Below the pieces are notes generated by a model that made no database searches, was not told the origin of the DNA, and saw only the letters and a list, made by a program, of their open reading frames with translations. This document shows positions 8,029-16,368 of a stretch of 64,000 nt of DNA, one piece after another. Source of the stretch: Parabacteroides sp. Marseille-P3160 (GTDB lineage: Bacteria; Bacteroidota; Bacteroidia; Bacteroidales; Tannerellaceae); NCBI RefSeq assembly GCF_900162725.1, contig NZ_LT799418.1, forward strand, positions 1,410,831-1,474,830, read 5' to 3'. A program made the translations under genes and the position numbers. The first letter of the stretch is position 1; every line of letters begins with the position of its first letter.

Positions 8029-9039
8029 ATGCCAACAACTAAAGAACGGTATTGGAAATATTCCCTGATCATTCTGATCTTGTTTTTCGGACTGACAATT
8101 TTTTTCGAATTATGGTCTTTCTTCAACGGTTTATTGGGAGCTTTCACAATCTACACACTGGTACGCGGGCAGATGGCTTGGTTGCAGACGAAGATGAAAG
8201 CTCCGTTGGCAGCGATTTTGATCCTCTTGGAAGTCATCTTGTGCCTTTTGGTTCCGACCTTCCTTTTCTTTTGGGCTGCGATGGGGAAGATACAGCATAT
8301 CAATCTGGATTTGACTCCCATGATTCAGATGTGCCAGAGCATTATCGCGACCGTTCAGGATCGAACCGGCTATAATATCTTAAGTACGGATAATTTAACG
8401 ACTATTACAGGAGTTGCGTCAAGAGCCATACAGTTTCTGATCGGACAAATCAGCGGCATCGTCATCAATTCGATCGTGCTTATCTTCCTGCTTTATTTTA
8501 TGTTGATCAGTAATAGACGGATGGAAGATTACCTATACGACCTTTTACCCTTCAATGATGAAAATAAGAAGAGTGTGATGAATGAAGTTAAAATGATGGT
8601 GCGTTCGAATGCAATCGGCATCCCTTTGTTGGCCGTGATACAGGGAGGCATTGCCGTTATTGGTTATCTGATCTTTGGAGTACCGAGTCCTTTCCTTTTC
8701 GGATTTCTGACCTGCTTTGCCACCATTATCCCATTGGTCGGCACCGGCTTGGTTTGGTTTCCCATTTGCGTCTATTTCGCAATTGTCGGAAATTGGTTCG
8801 GGGCGATTGGACTGGCTGCCTATTCGCTTATCATCCTTACGAATGTAGACAATGTGATCCGGCTGGTCATTCAGAAGAGACTGGCCGATATCCACCCCCT
8901 GATTACTGTTTTCGGAGTGATCTTGGGGCTTTCGCTTTTCGGCTTCTGGGGAATTATATTCGGTCCGTTGTTTCTGTCGATGTTTTTCCTCCTGATCGGT
9001 ATTTTCAAAAAAGAATACCTCGATACGCCCGGGTCCTGA
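8029..9039 (+). CDS. AI-2E family transporter
   Basis: A 336-residue integral membrane protein with about seven to eight hydrophobic segments, matching the AI-2E (YdiK/TqsA/PerM) family. Family roles include autoinducer-2 export and other small-molecule or ion efflux, so the substrate is undefined. I start it at ATG 8029. The longer frame from 7912 overlaps tyrA and reads through the terminator. The protein ends FKKEYLDTPGS, and a diverged second copy of this C-terminus is found at 12060-12185. In that copy the frame continues past the equivalent of the stop, so the present tail may be shortened. Its stop codon is only 15 bases from the stop of the convergent peptidase gene. Confidence 0.85.
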   Translation: MPTTKERYWKYSLIILILFFGLTIFFELWSFFNGLLGAFTIYTLVRGQMAWLQTKMKAPLAAILILLEVILCLLVPTFLFFWAAMGKIQHINLDLTPMIQMCQSIIATVQDRTGYNILSTDNLTTITGVASRAIQFLIGQISGIVINSIVLIFLLYFMLISNRRMEDYLYDLLPFNDENKKSVMNEVKMMVRSNAIGIPLLAVIQGGIAVIGYLIFGVPSPFLFGFLTCFATIIPLVGTGLVWFPICVYFAIVGNWFGAIGLAAYSLIILTNVDNVIRLVIQKRLADIHPLITVFGVILGLSLFGFWGIIFGPLFLSMFFLLIGIFKKEYLDTPGS

Positions 9040-9053
9040 TGGCGGAATAGCTT

Positions 9054-10397
9054 TTATGGAGTCGAATGCCGCCCCTTTGCATTTAAGTTTATGATCGTTT
9101 TATAATCTGTTAAGTTCAGTGCATGGTTTATTTTGTAGACAATATCCGGATGAATATATCCGTCTTTGATAAGAGGAGAAATGAATTCTGCTTTGGTGGT
9201 AGGAATCTGATATTTGATTCCTGAATTTGGCAAGTTACCGAAAATAATATTTCCACAAATAGGATATCGTTGCCCTGCCGTTTCTCCTACTAATAAGGCG
9301 GAACTGGATTGTCGCGCGTATAAGCAGAAGTCTGCCGCTGCAGAAAAAGTCTGATTGCCCATTCGTATAAAAACATCTCCTGGGTAGTAATCCTTTTTAG
9401 AGAAAAATAGCTGTTTATGGTTTGAGAAACCATCCTTTATCATTGGGAGACCGTATGTCTTAACCCATTCGTCATCCGGGAGGCCGGAGTTACAGAATCT
9501 TTCTACTCCTTCTTTTTTGCCAGAGATGTTAACGGCGACACTCAATGTGTTCTTGATTAATCGATTGAGTAGGATTGTGCCGTTTTCTCCGTTTCCTCCG
9601 CCATTCACTGTCACATCAATAAACAGGGCTTTTATTTTCTGTTTGGTCAGTTCTTTGAAAAAGGAATCTATAAATTGAACGAAATCATTTTTCTCCTTTT
9701 CCTTAAGGAACCAACATGTATTGTAATAGAGGACAGCAATCGAGTGTTTGGGGTAGAATGTGGAAGCATAAGGCTTCATGTAGTTGGAGTCTTTTTTTAC
9801 TGAAGTGGAATCATCAGAAAAAGAGGCCGGGATAGAAACCGGATATACCCTTTCCCCTTTTTTAAGCGTACATTCATAGCTATACGGTTCGGCTATAGGT
9901 TGGCGTATCATCCTGTTTAGTAATAAGTTTTTCCTTTCATTCCGGATTTCAGGCAGAAACTCCCATGAAACCATGGAATCAATGCTCAGAGCTAAAGCGG
10001 AAGCTGATTTGTTTTGAATGGACAAGATCCTATCTTCTTCCAGGATCATTTGATCGCCTTCAAATCTGACTGCCGGAAAATGGTATGAGCCAATCATCGG
10101 GGATATATGAAAACCAGTGTGTCCATCCAAGAATTTGGATGTCTTTAAAAGCTGAATCTTAAATTCATACAAGGACATAGGACTCGAGCAGGATTCTGTC
10201 ATTCGGGATTCCAGAGAGACGAAAGTTGCAGAGTCATATCTTTCATAGAGGTCCGGATGGATATTCCTGATTTCACGGAAAAATAGATGTATATCTTCTT
10301 GCATTTCTTCCGGTCTTAAAATGTCCAGTTCGTCCCTGCTCTCCGTATGATTGCAACCTATACAAAAGAGCAATAGAATTAAGAGCTCTTTTTTCAT
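9054..10397 (-). CDS. S41-family peptidase-like lipoprotein
   Basis: A 447-residue protein starting with a lipoprotein signal (LLILLLFCIGC, acylated Cys probably residue 15). The C-terminal half has the tail-specific-protease (S41) fold signature: IDVTVNGGGNGENG, where the family usually has Asn-Gly-Gly-Gly, and MGNQTFSAAADF with the likely nucleophile Ser. No PDZ domain is evident. It is probably a cell-envelope serine peptidase of unknown target. A damaged paralogue lies immediately upstream in the same orientation (10518-11851), so the pair arose by duplication or arrived together. Confidence 0.8.
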   Translation of the reverse strand: MKKELLILLLFCIGCNHTESRDELDILRPEEMQEDIHLFFREIRNIHPDLYERYDSATFVSLESRMTESCSSPMSLYEFKIQLLKTSKFLDGHTGFHISPMIGSYHFPAVRFEGDQMILEEDRILSIQNKSASALALSIDSMVSWEFLPEIRNERKNLLLNRMIRQPIAEPYSYECTLKKGERVYPVSIPASFSDDSTSVKKDSNYMKPYASTFYPKHSIAVLYYNTCWFLKEKEKNDFVQFIDSFFKELTKQKIKALFIDVTVNGGGNGENGTILLNRLIKNTLSVAVNISGKKEGVERFCNSGLPDDEWVKTYGLPMIKDGFSNHKQLFFSKKDYYPGDVFIRMGNQTFSAAADFCLYARQSSSALLVGETAGQRYPICGNIIFGNLPNSGIKYQIPTTKAEFISPLIKDGYIHPDIVYKINHALNLTDYKTIINLNAKGRHSTP

Positions 10398-10517
10398 TTA
10401 ATTATTTTGATCTATATTGTTCTATTATTAGCGATTAATAGTCGGTCGAAAATTTTTCTCCTAAATATTTACAATTGACTTTTATCGCAAAATTTACTAA
10501 AGCAATTTTGCCGATAT

Positions 10518-11851
10518 CTACAGATTCCGTTCCCTACTTATTTCAATGATTTTTTTATAATCGTCGATGTCTAATAACCGATCTAAGGGATAAGGGATAT
10601 CAGGAAGTAAAAAGCCCTCTTTATTAGGCAAAACGGGTCCAGTCCAGTCGTATGTGGTCGGATAGTAAAAAGTAATGCCGGAAGCCGGCAATCGATCGCT
10701 TACCTGATTTCCGCAAAAAGGACTACGTTGTCCGGGTTCTTCACCCACCAACAGGCCTATACTTCCTCTTTTTGAAGTTTCGCAGAAGTCATATCCGGCT
10801 GAATATGTATTTTCACCCATAATAATAAAAATCTTTCCTTTAAATCCTGTATTCTTACTCGGGTTATTGTATCTTCGTTCGATCTTTCCTTTTTTTATCA
10901 AGGGAATAATTATATTCTTAACCCATGGATCTTTTTTCTCAAAAGCTTTTCTGGAGAGTTTCGATCCTTTTTCCTTGCCGACAGCTTTCATTGTGGTTTC
11001 ATAATAATCGTCATACAATTTTAAAGCCCCCTCTTTTTTAGCAACAACATTCATGTGAACTTTGTAAGAATCCGCTCTTAAATAGTGATAGAAAGATTGG
11101 TGCGCCAGATCACTTCCTCCTTTATTTTGAGAGACATCAATGAAGAGATACTTTATTCCCTGCTGCTCGACTTGTTGAAAAAAAACTTCGGCAAAACGGT
11201 CAAATTGGTTTTTCAAAGCGTCATTCCCGGAAATATTACTATTGTTATAATACAGCAATGCAATCGAATCCTTCGGGAAATAATCATAACTTAAGTAAGA
11301 CTCCGTGTATCGCTTGGCAGATAAATGGTTATAAGCACGGTTCCATGTCTGGTAATCAACAGAAGCGATAATGGAGTCTGTGTTATTTTCGCTCCCTTTC
11401 TTTCGGAGTACGAATTTAAATGGGGAAGATATCTTGTAAATATGGTGCAGTAAAGGAGATAAATATTCATTCATTTTCTTTTGTCTGTTTTTAGGGTGAG
11501 CCTCCCAACTTACCAATAAATCAAGTTCTTTGAATATCTCCGGGGCGGGGATGCCATTTATGGAACATAGGGTATCTTCATTCAACAGGATTTGATTGTC
11601 CGGGAGCCGTACCTGGGGGAAGTATTGCAGATTTTTCCCACTGTCCGAAAAGAAGGAGGGGAAATTAATCCCAGTATGCCCATCCATATACTTTTTAATT
11701 TTCATAGCGGTATAATTTAGTCTGTTTGTCTCAAAATAGTAGTCGATATCTTCCTGCATCTGTTTGACAGTCAGCGTATCATTGCTGATAGTGTGATGCT
11801 GTGGGTGTTTAAAATAATAAATAGAACGAATATATGGTTTAAGGTTCGCAT
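10518..11851 (-). pseudogene. Second S41 peptidase-like gene, damaged at its 5' end
   Basis: The long open frame (11759 to 10518, 413 residues) begins MQEDIDYYF without a signal peptide and ends with an intact S41-like part, including GENTYSAGYDF with the candidate nucleophile Ser. A signal-peptide-like start (ATG at 11851, MRTLNHIFVLFIIL) lies upstream in another frame and stops at TGA 11771-11773. The main frame stays open upstream as SNDTLTVKQMQED, so a frameshift separates the two. Compared with the neighbouring paralogue, about 30 residues between MQEDI and DGHTG are also missing. It is therefore probably non-functional for secretion. Translation from 11759 would give a cytoplasmic protein. 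Confidence 0.65.
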
Positions 11852-11873
11852 AATTTTAGATTTACAAAAGCCC

Positions 11874-11948
11874 TTAATGTGTTTCTTTCAGATACTTTTC
11901 TGCATTGTAAACAGCCATTAACACCGTTATGGAAGGATGTTTGTTCAT
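11874..11948 (-). pseudogene. Start of a family 2 glycosyltransferase (fragment)
   Basis: ATG at 11948 opens a 24-residue frame reading MNKHPSITVLMAVYNAEKYL and then KETH before TAA at 11874. The core ITVLMAVYNAEKYLKE is the classic first strand and Asp/Asn loop of a GT-A family 2 glycosyltransferase. The rest of the gene (normally more than 250 residues) is absent; the sequence runs directly into the start of the damaged peptidase gene. It is a deletion remnant too short for most gene finders. Confidence 0.6.
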
Positions 11949-12059
11949 AATAGTCCGTTAACGATATTGCTCATAATGTGCTACGAATGTATTAAAAAGT
12001 TTTGTGATATTTTTCCTATTTCAAGCATTCCTGCCGATGGAATTTGAATAATATGATTG

Positions 12060-12185
12060 TCAATGTTTTTTCTGCTTATTGAAATTTTCAAGAAAGAATA
12101 TCTGGATATGCCAGGTCCTGAGGGTTATCAGGCCGAATCGTTAAGAAGGCTGCACCAGGGCAATTCGTTTCGCCTTAGCTTGTAG
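12060..12185 (+). pseudogene. AI-2E transporter C-terminal fragment
   Basis: Bases 12060-12125 encode SMFFLLIEIFKKEYLDMPGP, nearly the same as the C-terminus of the transporter at 8029-9039 (SMFFLLIGIFKKEYLDTPGS). At nucleotide level the two are only about three-quarters alike, so this is not a recent copy. The frame continues for about 20 residues to TAG 12183-12185 and is followed directly by a terminator hairpin. It is best read as the displaced or duplicated 3' end of the transporter gene, left about 3 kb away. Confidence 0.65.
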
Positions 12186-12207
12186 CAGAAGAGAGCTACC
12201 TTTTTTC
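12182..12207 (+). terminator. Hairpin after the AI-2E fragment
   Basis: GTAGC and GCTAC form a five-pair stem around an eight-base loop, followed by a C and six Ts. It overlaps the stop codon of the transporter fragment and looks like that gene's original terminator. Confidence 0.5.
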
Positions 12208-12224
12208 AAATAGGCGCATTTTGT

Positions 12225-12256
12225 TTTGCGTACGAAATAGAATGTGCCTATATTTG
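12225..12256 (+). promoter_or_regulatory. Strong consensus promoter of the AAA ATPase gene
   Basis: TTTG at 12225-12228, exactly 20 bases, then TATATTTG at 12249-12256 match the Bacteroidetes housekeeping promoter fully. The predicted start point near 12263 lies downstream of the alternative TTG start at 12221, which decides for ATG 12284. Confidence 0.8.
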
Positions 12257-12283
12257 TTCTGCCGACAGAATAAAACGTGTGCT

Positions 12284-13555
12284 ATGGATAAAAATATACT
12301 GAAAACAGTGATAGCCGACAATCAAGCGGAGGTTCCCAAATATGAGGTGATTCCGAGAGATTTTACCTTTGAAGAGTTTGGAAATTATGTTTTTGTAGGT
12401 ATCAGGAGAGCTGGGAAATCTTACTTGCTTTACCAACGGATGCAGCAGTTGCTTGCCCAAGGAATCGGCTGGGATGAGATGCTTTATATTAATTTTGAGG
12501 ATGAACGTTTGGGCGGTATGACCGTCGGGGATTTGAATCTGTTGTTAGAGGTTCACCTGGAGTTGTATGGAAAAAAACCTATTTTATTCCTTGATGAAAT
12601 ACAGAATATTGCCGGATGGGAAAAATTTGCCCGCCGGATGGCCGACACGAAACACCGGGTTTATGTCACGGGTAGTAATGCGAAAATGCTAAGTCAGGAT
12701 ATTCAAACGACTCTCGGAGGTCGGTATATTACTGTTGATGTCTATCCGTATGACTTCAAGGAGTTTTTGACTGCAAATAATATGAATATCACCGGGAATA
12801 CTTTACTATCCACGGAAGCCAAAGCGGGGATTTTAAGAAAGTTCAACGACTATTTCTATTTTGGCGGATTACCGGAGGGTGCGAAGCTTTTGGTCAAAAG
12901 GGATTATTTGACAAGTATTTATCAGAAAATCTATCTGGGAGATATAGTCACCCGTCATGCGGTGGAAAATACGTTTGCGTTACGTGTTCTATTCAAGAAA
13001 CTGGCGGAAAGTGTTAAACAACCTATGTCCTTTACCCGGATTGCCAATGTCGTATCCTCTACCGGAGCAAAAATAGGAACAAACACTGTTATTAATTATA
13101 TAGAGTATGCCAAAGATGCCTGGCTTATAACTCCCGTACAAAATATAGCAAGCAAACTTGTTGATAAAGAAACAACTCCAAAATATTATTTTACCGATAA
13201 CGGAATACTTAACCTTTTTCTGCTTGAAGGAAACACATCCCTGTTAGAGAATTTAGTCGCGATTCATCTGTTACGTATCTATGGCCGTAATGATGCCGTT
13301 TATTTCTATAATAAAGGGATTGAGGTTGATTTTTATATTCCTGAAATATCTACCGCTATTCAGGTATGTTACACTCTTGACAAGAGTGAAGGTACGTTTG
13401 ACAGGGAAGTAAATGCCCTTCTGAAAATATCTAATGTATTGGATTGTCGCAAATTATTAATTATCACACGGGATATGGAACAGACGCTTGAGTTTGATAG
13501 CCAGGTTATTGAAGTTATCCCTGCGTGGAAATGGCTTTTGGGTACATTCGGCTAA
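12284..13555 (+). CDS. AAA+ ATPase with DUF4143 C-terminal domain
   Basis: A 423-residue protein. The Walker A motif is GIRRAGKS, Walker B is PILFLDEIQN, and TGSNAKML is the sensor-like Ser/Asn segment. The C-terminal half has the DUF4143 pattern, including an archaeal Holliday-junction-resolvase-like nuclease core (IEVDFYIPE followed by IQVCYTL, the Asp and Gln of a PD-(D/E)XK-like site). These ATPases are widespread in Bacteroidetes as solitary genes; their role is unknown, and links to defence or DNA transactions have been suggested only by fold. It stands alone behind a consensus promoter, right after the recombination debris at 11.8-12.2 kb. Confidence 0.85.
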   Translation: MDKNILKTVIADNQAEVPKYEVIPRDFTFEEFGNYVFVGIRRAGKSYLLYQRMQQLLAQGIGWDEMLYINFEDERLGGMTVGDLNLLLEVHLELYGKKPILFLDEIQNIAGWEKFARRMADTKHRVYVTGSNAKMLSQDIQTTLGGRYITVDVYPYDFKEFLTANNMNITGNTLLSTEAKAGILRKFNDYFYFGGLPEGAKLLVKRDYLTSIYQKIYLGDIVTRHAVENTFALRVLFKKLAESVKQPMSFTRIANVVSSTGAKIGTNTVINYIEYAKDAWLITPVQNIASKLVDKETTPKYYFTDNGILNLFLLEGNTSLLENLVAIHLLRIYGRNDAVYFYNKGIEVDFYIPEISTAIQVCYTLDKSEGTFDREVNALLKISNVLDCRKLLIITRDMEQTLEFDSQVIEVIPAWKWLLGTFG

Positions 13556-13641
13556 CTTGTTCATCATAGGCATCCCGATGATATACGCTACAATTTATGA
13601 AGGTAATCATAAAAGTAGAAATAGATAGCTGTATGATATTT

Positions 13642-14829
13642 TTATTCCTGGATCTTTGTTATTTTATAATCCCTTTTTCGAAGGTAGGACCTTAGGAAAA
13701 GGAGGCTGAAGAGAAAGGAAAAGAAAGCAATGGCGGCTCCGGCTATTCCTATATCAGCGATGTTGGCATGAGTGCTGACCAGTCCTCCGACTAAAGCTCC
13801 CGAGCCGATCCCTACATTGTAAATCCCCGAATAGATCGACATGGCAACGGCTGTGGCGTCCGGTGCCAACTGGATGACAACCAGCTGGAAAACCAGATTG
13901 AACAGAGTGATGCTTATCCCCCAGAAAAGGCATAGGGCGATGAGACTGTAAGGATGAATGGCCGAAGGATAGAGCAGAAGCAATGCAATCGTGATACAAC
14001 CTATGGCTAAGACCATAAGGTTTGCTGGGTTTTTATCATTGTATTTGGAAAACAGCAAGCTGCCGCATATGCCGGCCAAACCGAATAACAATAGTATCAT
14101 CGTAATGTAGTCGCTGCTTAACCCGGCAACCTGGTGCATGAATGGTTCGATATAGCTGTAGCCTGTGAAATGGGCCGTAATCGTGATGGCTGTCAAAAGA
14201 TATAGCCAGAGCAACGCCGGGCGTTTGAGCAAGCCGAGCAGACTTCGGATCGAGCCCGAGTTTTTACTGGGAAGCGGCGGCAGTAAATACATAAGTAATG
14301 CCATAACTACGGTTGCGGCCATGGCAATGATCAGAAAAGTCATCCTCCAACCCGCATGCAGCCCTATCATCCGTCCTAAGGGTAGGCCTAATACCATTGC
14401 AATGGAGGTGCCTCCGGAGAGGACTCCCAATGCGATCGACTTGCTACCCCGTGGAGCGATACGAACGGCATAGGGGGAGGCTACCGACCAGAAAACGGAA
14501 TGGGCGCAGGCTACTCCGATTCGTGAAATCATTAAGATACTGAAACTCGTGGCAAAATAAGACAACACATGGCTCCCGATGAAAAGGATGAATAAGATCC
14601 CTAATAATTTGCGCCCTTCCATCCGGGCACAAAGAAGCATGAGTGGTAGCGAGGCAATCGCTACCACCCATGCGTAGATGGTAATTAGTAAACCGGTTTG
14701 CGCCTCGCTTTTCTTGAAATCTGCCGCAATGTCGGTCAATAGCCCGATCGGAGCAAATTCCGTCGTATTGAAGACAAAGGCGGCGAAGGCCATGCCGATA
14801 ACGGGGAGCCATTCTTTCAAAGATTTCAT
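13642..14829 (-). CDS. MFS efflux transporter (SotB/YdhP-like)
   Basis: A 395-residue, twelve-helix major facilitator protein. The first helix contains FNTTEFAPIGLLTDIA, the TEF.P.G signature shared by sugar-efflux and chloramphenicol/arabinose exporters of the DHA1 group (SotB, YdhP). The loop between helices 2 and 3 reads LCARMEGRK, a variant of the MFS Asp-Arg-x-Gly-Arg motif. It probably exports a sugar or drug by proton exchange. It is monocistronic; the region upstream of its start is occupied by a MITE-like repeat (14849-15005), which may carry or affect its promoter. Confidence 0.85.
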   Translation of the reverse strand: MKSLKEWLPVIGMAFAAFVFNTTEFAPIGLLTDIAADFKKSEAQTGLLITIYAWVVAIASLPLMLLCARMEGRKLLGILFILFIGSHVLSYFATSFSILMISRIGVACAHSVFWSVASPYAVRIAPRGSKSIALGVLSGGTSIAMVLGLPLGRMIGLHAGWRMTFLIIAMAATVVMALLMYLLPPLPSKNSGSIRSLLGLLKRPALLWLYLLTAITITAHFTGYSYIEPFMHQVAGLSSDYITMILLLFGLAGICGSLLFSKYNDKNPANLMVLAIGCITIALLLLYPSAIHPYSLIALCLFWGISITLFNLVFQLVVIQLAPDATAVAMSIYSGIYNVGIGSGALVGGLVSTHANIADIGIAGAAIAFFSFLFSLLFLRSYLRKRDYKITKIQE

Positions 14830-14848
14830 CTTTCTTCTTTTAGTTAAA

Positions 14849-15005
14849 TAACTGTTTATATTTTAGTCAATGAAGCATTTTGAGCCAAAACGGCATCTTT
14901 CTTACCAAGAATTTTATCATTTAGCCCGCTAAACTCAAAAATTTCGGCGGCGAAATCTGCTCGTTTTTCTTCTCGAAATCAGTTCTTGAAAAATTTAAAC
15001 AGTTA
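14849..15005. repeat. MITE-like element with 16-base terminal inverted repeats
   Basis: TAACTGTTTATATTTT (14849-14864) and AAAATTTAAACAGTTA (14990-15005) are inverted copies with one mismatch, bounding a 157-base non-coding block. Inside are smaller palindromes (TTTAGCCCGCTAAA and ATTTCGGCGGCGAAAT). It fills nearly all of the gap between two minus-strand genes. No transposase is encoded. Confidence 0.5.
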
Positions 15006-15056
15006 CTAAGCTTTCCGTTCGGAATAGAAATGTTATTGTTCATTCGTTGCCGTTAA

Positions 15057-16010
15057 TTATTTGCTTGCCTTGTCCAATAACGCCAGATCTTCCTTATCCA
15101 AAACCAGTCCGGGAGCGGCAAAGAGAGTCTTTAACTGACTTTTACTGGTTGCGCTGACGATGGGAGCAGCCACATGCGGTTGGGCCAATAACCAGGCCAG
15201 TGCTACGGTTGCCGGTTGGCTGCCGTGTTTCCCGGAGACTTCGTCTAAGGCTTTTAAAACATTCAATCCCTTTTCATTCAGGTATTTTCCAACTGCTTCA
15301 CCACGTACGCTTTTCGCCAGATCCGCTTGCGAACGGTATTTCCCGGAAAGGAACCCGGAAGCCAGCGACCAGTAGGTGAGCACGCTTAATCCATACTTCG
15401 CTACGATTGGCGCATATTCTGCTTCGTAGTGGGTGCGTTCCACGAGATTATAATGTGGTTGGAGCGTCTGGTAAGCGGGCAATCCCGTTTTTTTTGCCAA
15501 TTCGAGCGACTCAACCAGCCGGGCGGGCGAAACATTCGATGCACCGATATAACGTACCTTACCGGCCTTGATAATCTCATCATAGGCGGAAAGCGTTTCT
15601 TCCACCGGTGTGACGCCATCGTCGAAATGAGTATAATACAGGTCGATCGTATCCGTCTGCAATCGTTTCAGCGATTCGTCGATCGATTTCAAAATGTGTT
15701 TTTTGCTGCTGTCCACGCCGTGCTCGCGGTTCTGTGAACCGACCTTGGTCGCGATGATGATCCGGTCGCGATTTCCCCGGCTTTTCATCCATTTGCCGAT
15801 GATCGCTTCCGACTCGCCTCCGATATTCCCATCCACCCACCAGGAATAGGTGTCGGCCGTATCGATGAAATTAAATCCGGCTTCCGTAAAAGTGTCCAAT
15901 ATTTCGAACGACTGTTTTTCGTCCAATGTCCATCCGAAGACATTTCCCCCGAAGTTGATGCGTGCAACTTCCAAACCTGTTTTACCTAATCGAATCTTTT
16001 TCATATCCAT
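15057..16010 (-). CDS. Aldo/keto reductase
   Basis: A 317-residue TIM-barrel NADPH-dependent oxidoreductase. The catalytic tetrad is visible: Asp in FIDTADTY, Tyr in the same segment (DTYSWW), Lys in IIATKVG and His in YYTHFD. The cofactor-binding end (ALAWLLAQPHVAAPIVSATS) is typical. The start could be ATG 16010 or ATG 16004, two residues later. Physiological substrates of this broad family are aldehydes or ketones and cannot be specified. It shares orientation with the MFS exporter, but the MITE-like repeat between them argues against one transcript. Confidence 0.9.
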   Translation of the reverse strand: MDMKKIRLGKTGLEVARINFGGNVFGWTLDEKQSFEILDTFTEAGFNFIDTADTYSWWVDGNIGGESEAIIGKWMKSRGNRDRIIIATKVGSQNREHGVDSSKKHILKSIDESLKRLQTDTIDLYYTHFDDGVTPVEETLSAYDEIIKAGKVRYIGASNVSPARLVESLELAKKTGLPAYQTLQPHYNLVERTHYEAEYAPIVAKYGLSVLTYWSLASGFLSGKYRSQADLAKSVRGEAVGKYLNEKGLNVLKALDEVSGKHGSQPATVALAWLLAQPHVAAPIVSATSKSQLKTLFAAPGLVLDKEDLALLDKASK

Positions 16011-16077
16011 CCTTAATTTAAAACCTGTATGTAAAGTTCAAAATTAAAATGAAAACAAGGGTGATCTTGAATTTTTT

Positions 16078-16215
16078 TTATGCTTTTTTTAGTTTCCGGA
16101 ATTCAATGATTTCAACCTGCCGCTTGATTCCCTCCTCATTGAAATTACGCTGAATAATCGAGTATACTTCTATGTAACCATCCAGTGCACTCAATTTTTG
16201 TTCACTCAAAGACAA
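16078..16215 (-). other. Possible small or remnant ORF in a 358-base gap
   Basis: The gap 16011-16368 is AT-rich. On the minus strand a frame from TTG 16215 to TAA 16078 encodes 45 residues with balanced composition (for example SALDGYIEVYSIIQRNF and GIKRQVEIIEFRKLKK). The codon use looks like coding sequence, yet there is no ATG and no ribosome-binding site. It may be the 3' end of a deleted gene. I do not recognise the family. Confidence 0.3.
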
Positions 16216-16321
16216 AAAAAATTGAGATGAAAATAAAATGTAATCAAATAAAATAAAAATAAAATGCCCCCTTGACTATGATGTAAGTTGTTTTTTGTGG
16301 TTTTTTGTGACCTTTATTTCA

Positions 16322-16329
16322 TACTTTTG
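16322..16329 (+). promoter_or_regulatory. -7 element of the peptide transporter gene
   Basis: TACTTTTG matches TAnnTTTG exactly. TTTG motifs occur upstream at 16294 and 16304, but their spacing (24 and 14) is not ideal. Transcription would begin near 16336, 33 bases before the ATG at 16369. Confidence 0.5.
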
Positions 16330-16368
16330 CTCGAATTTTAAGCAAAAGTGTATAAAAACGTTGTTGTA

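Noticed and set aside
9054..12060. Complete integrative element between the two AI-2E tails
   Set aside because: No integrase, transposase or mobilisation gene is present, so only an insertion scar can be claimed.
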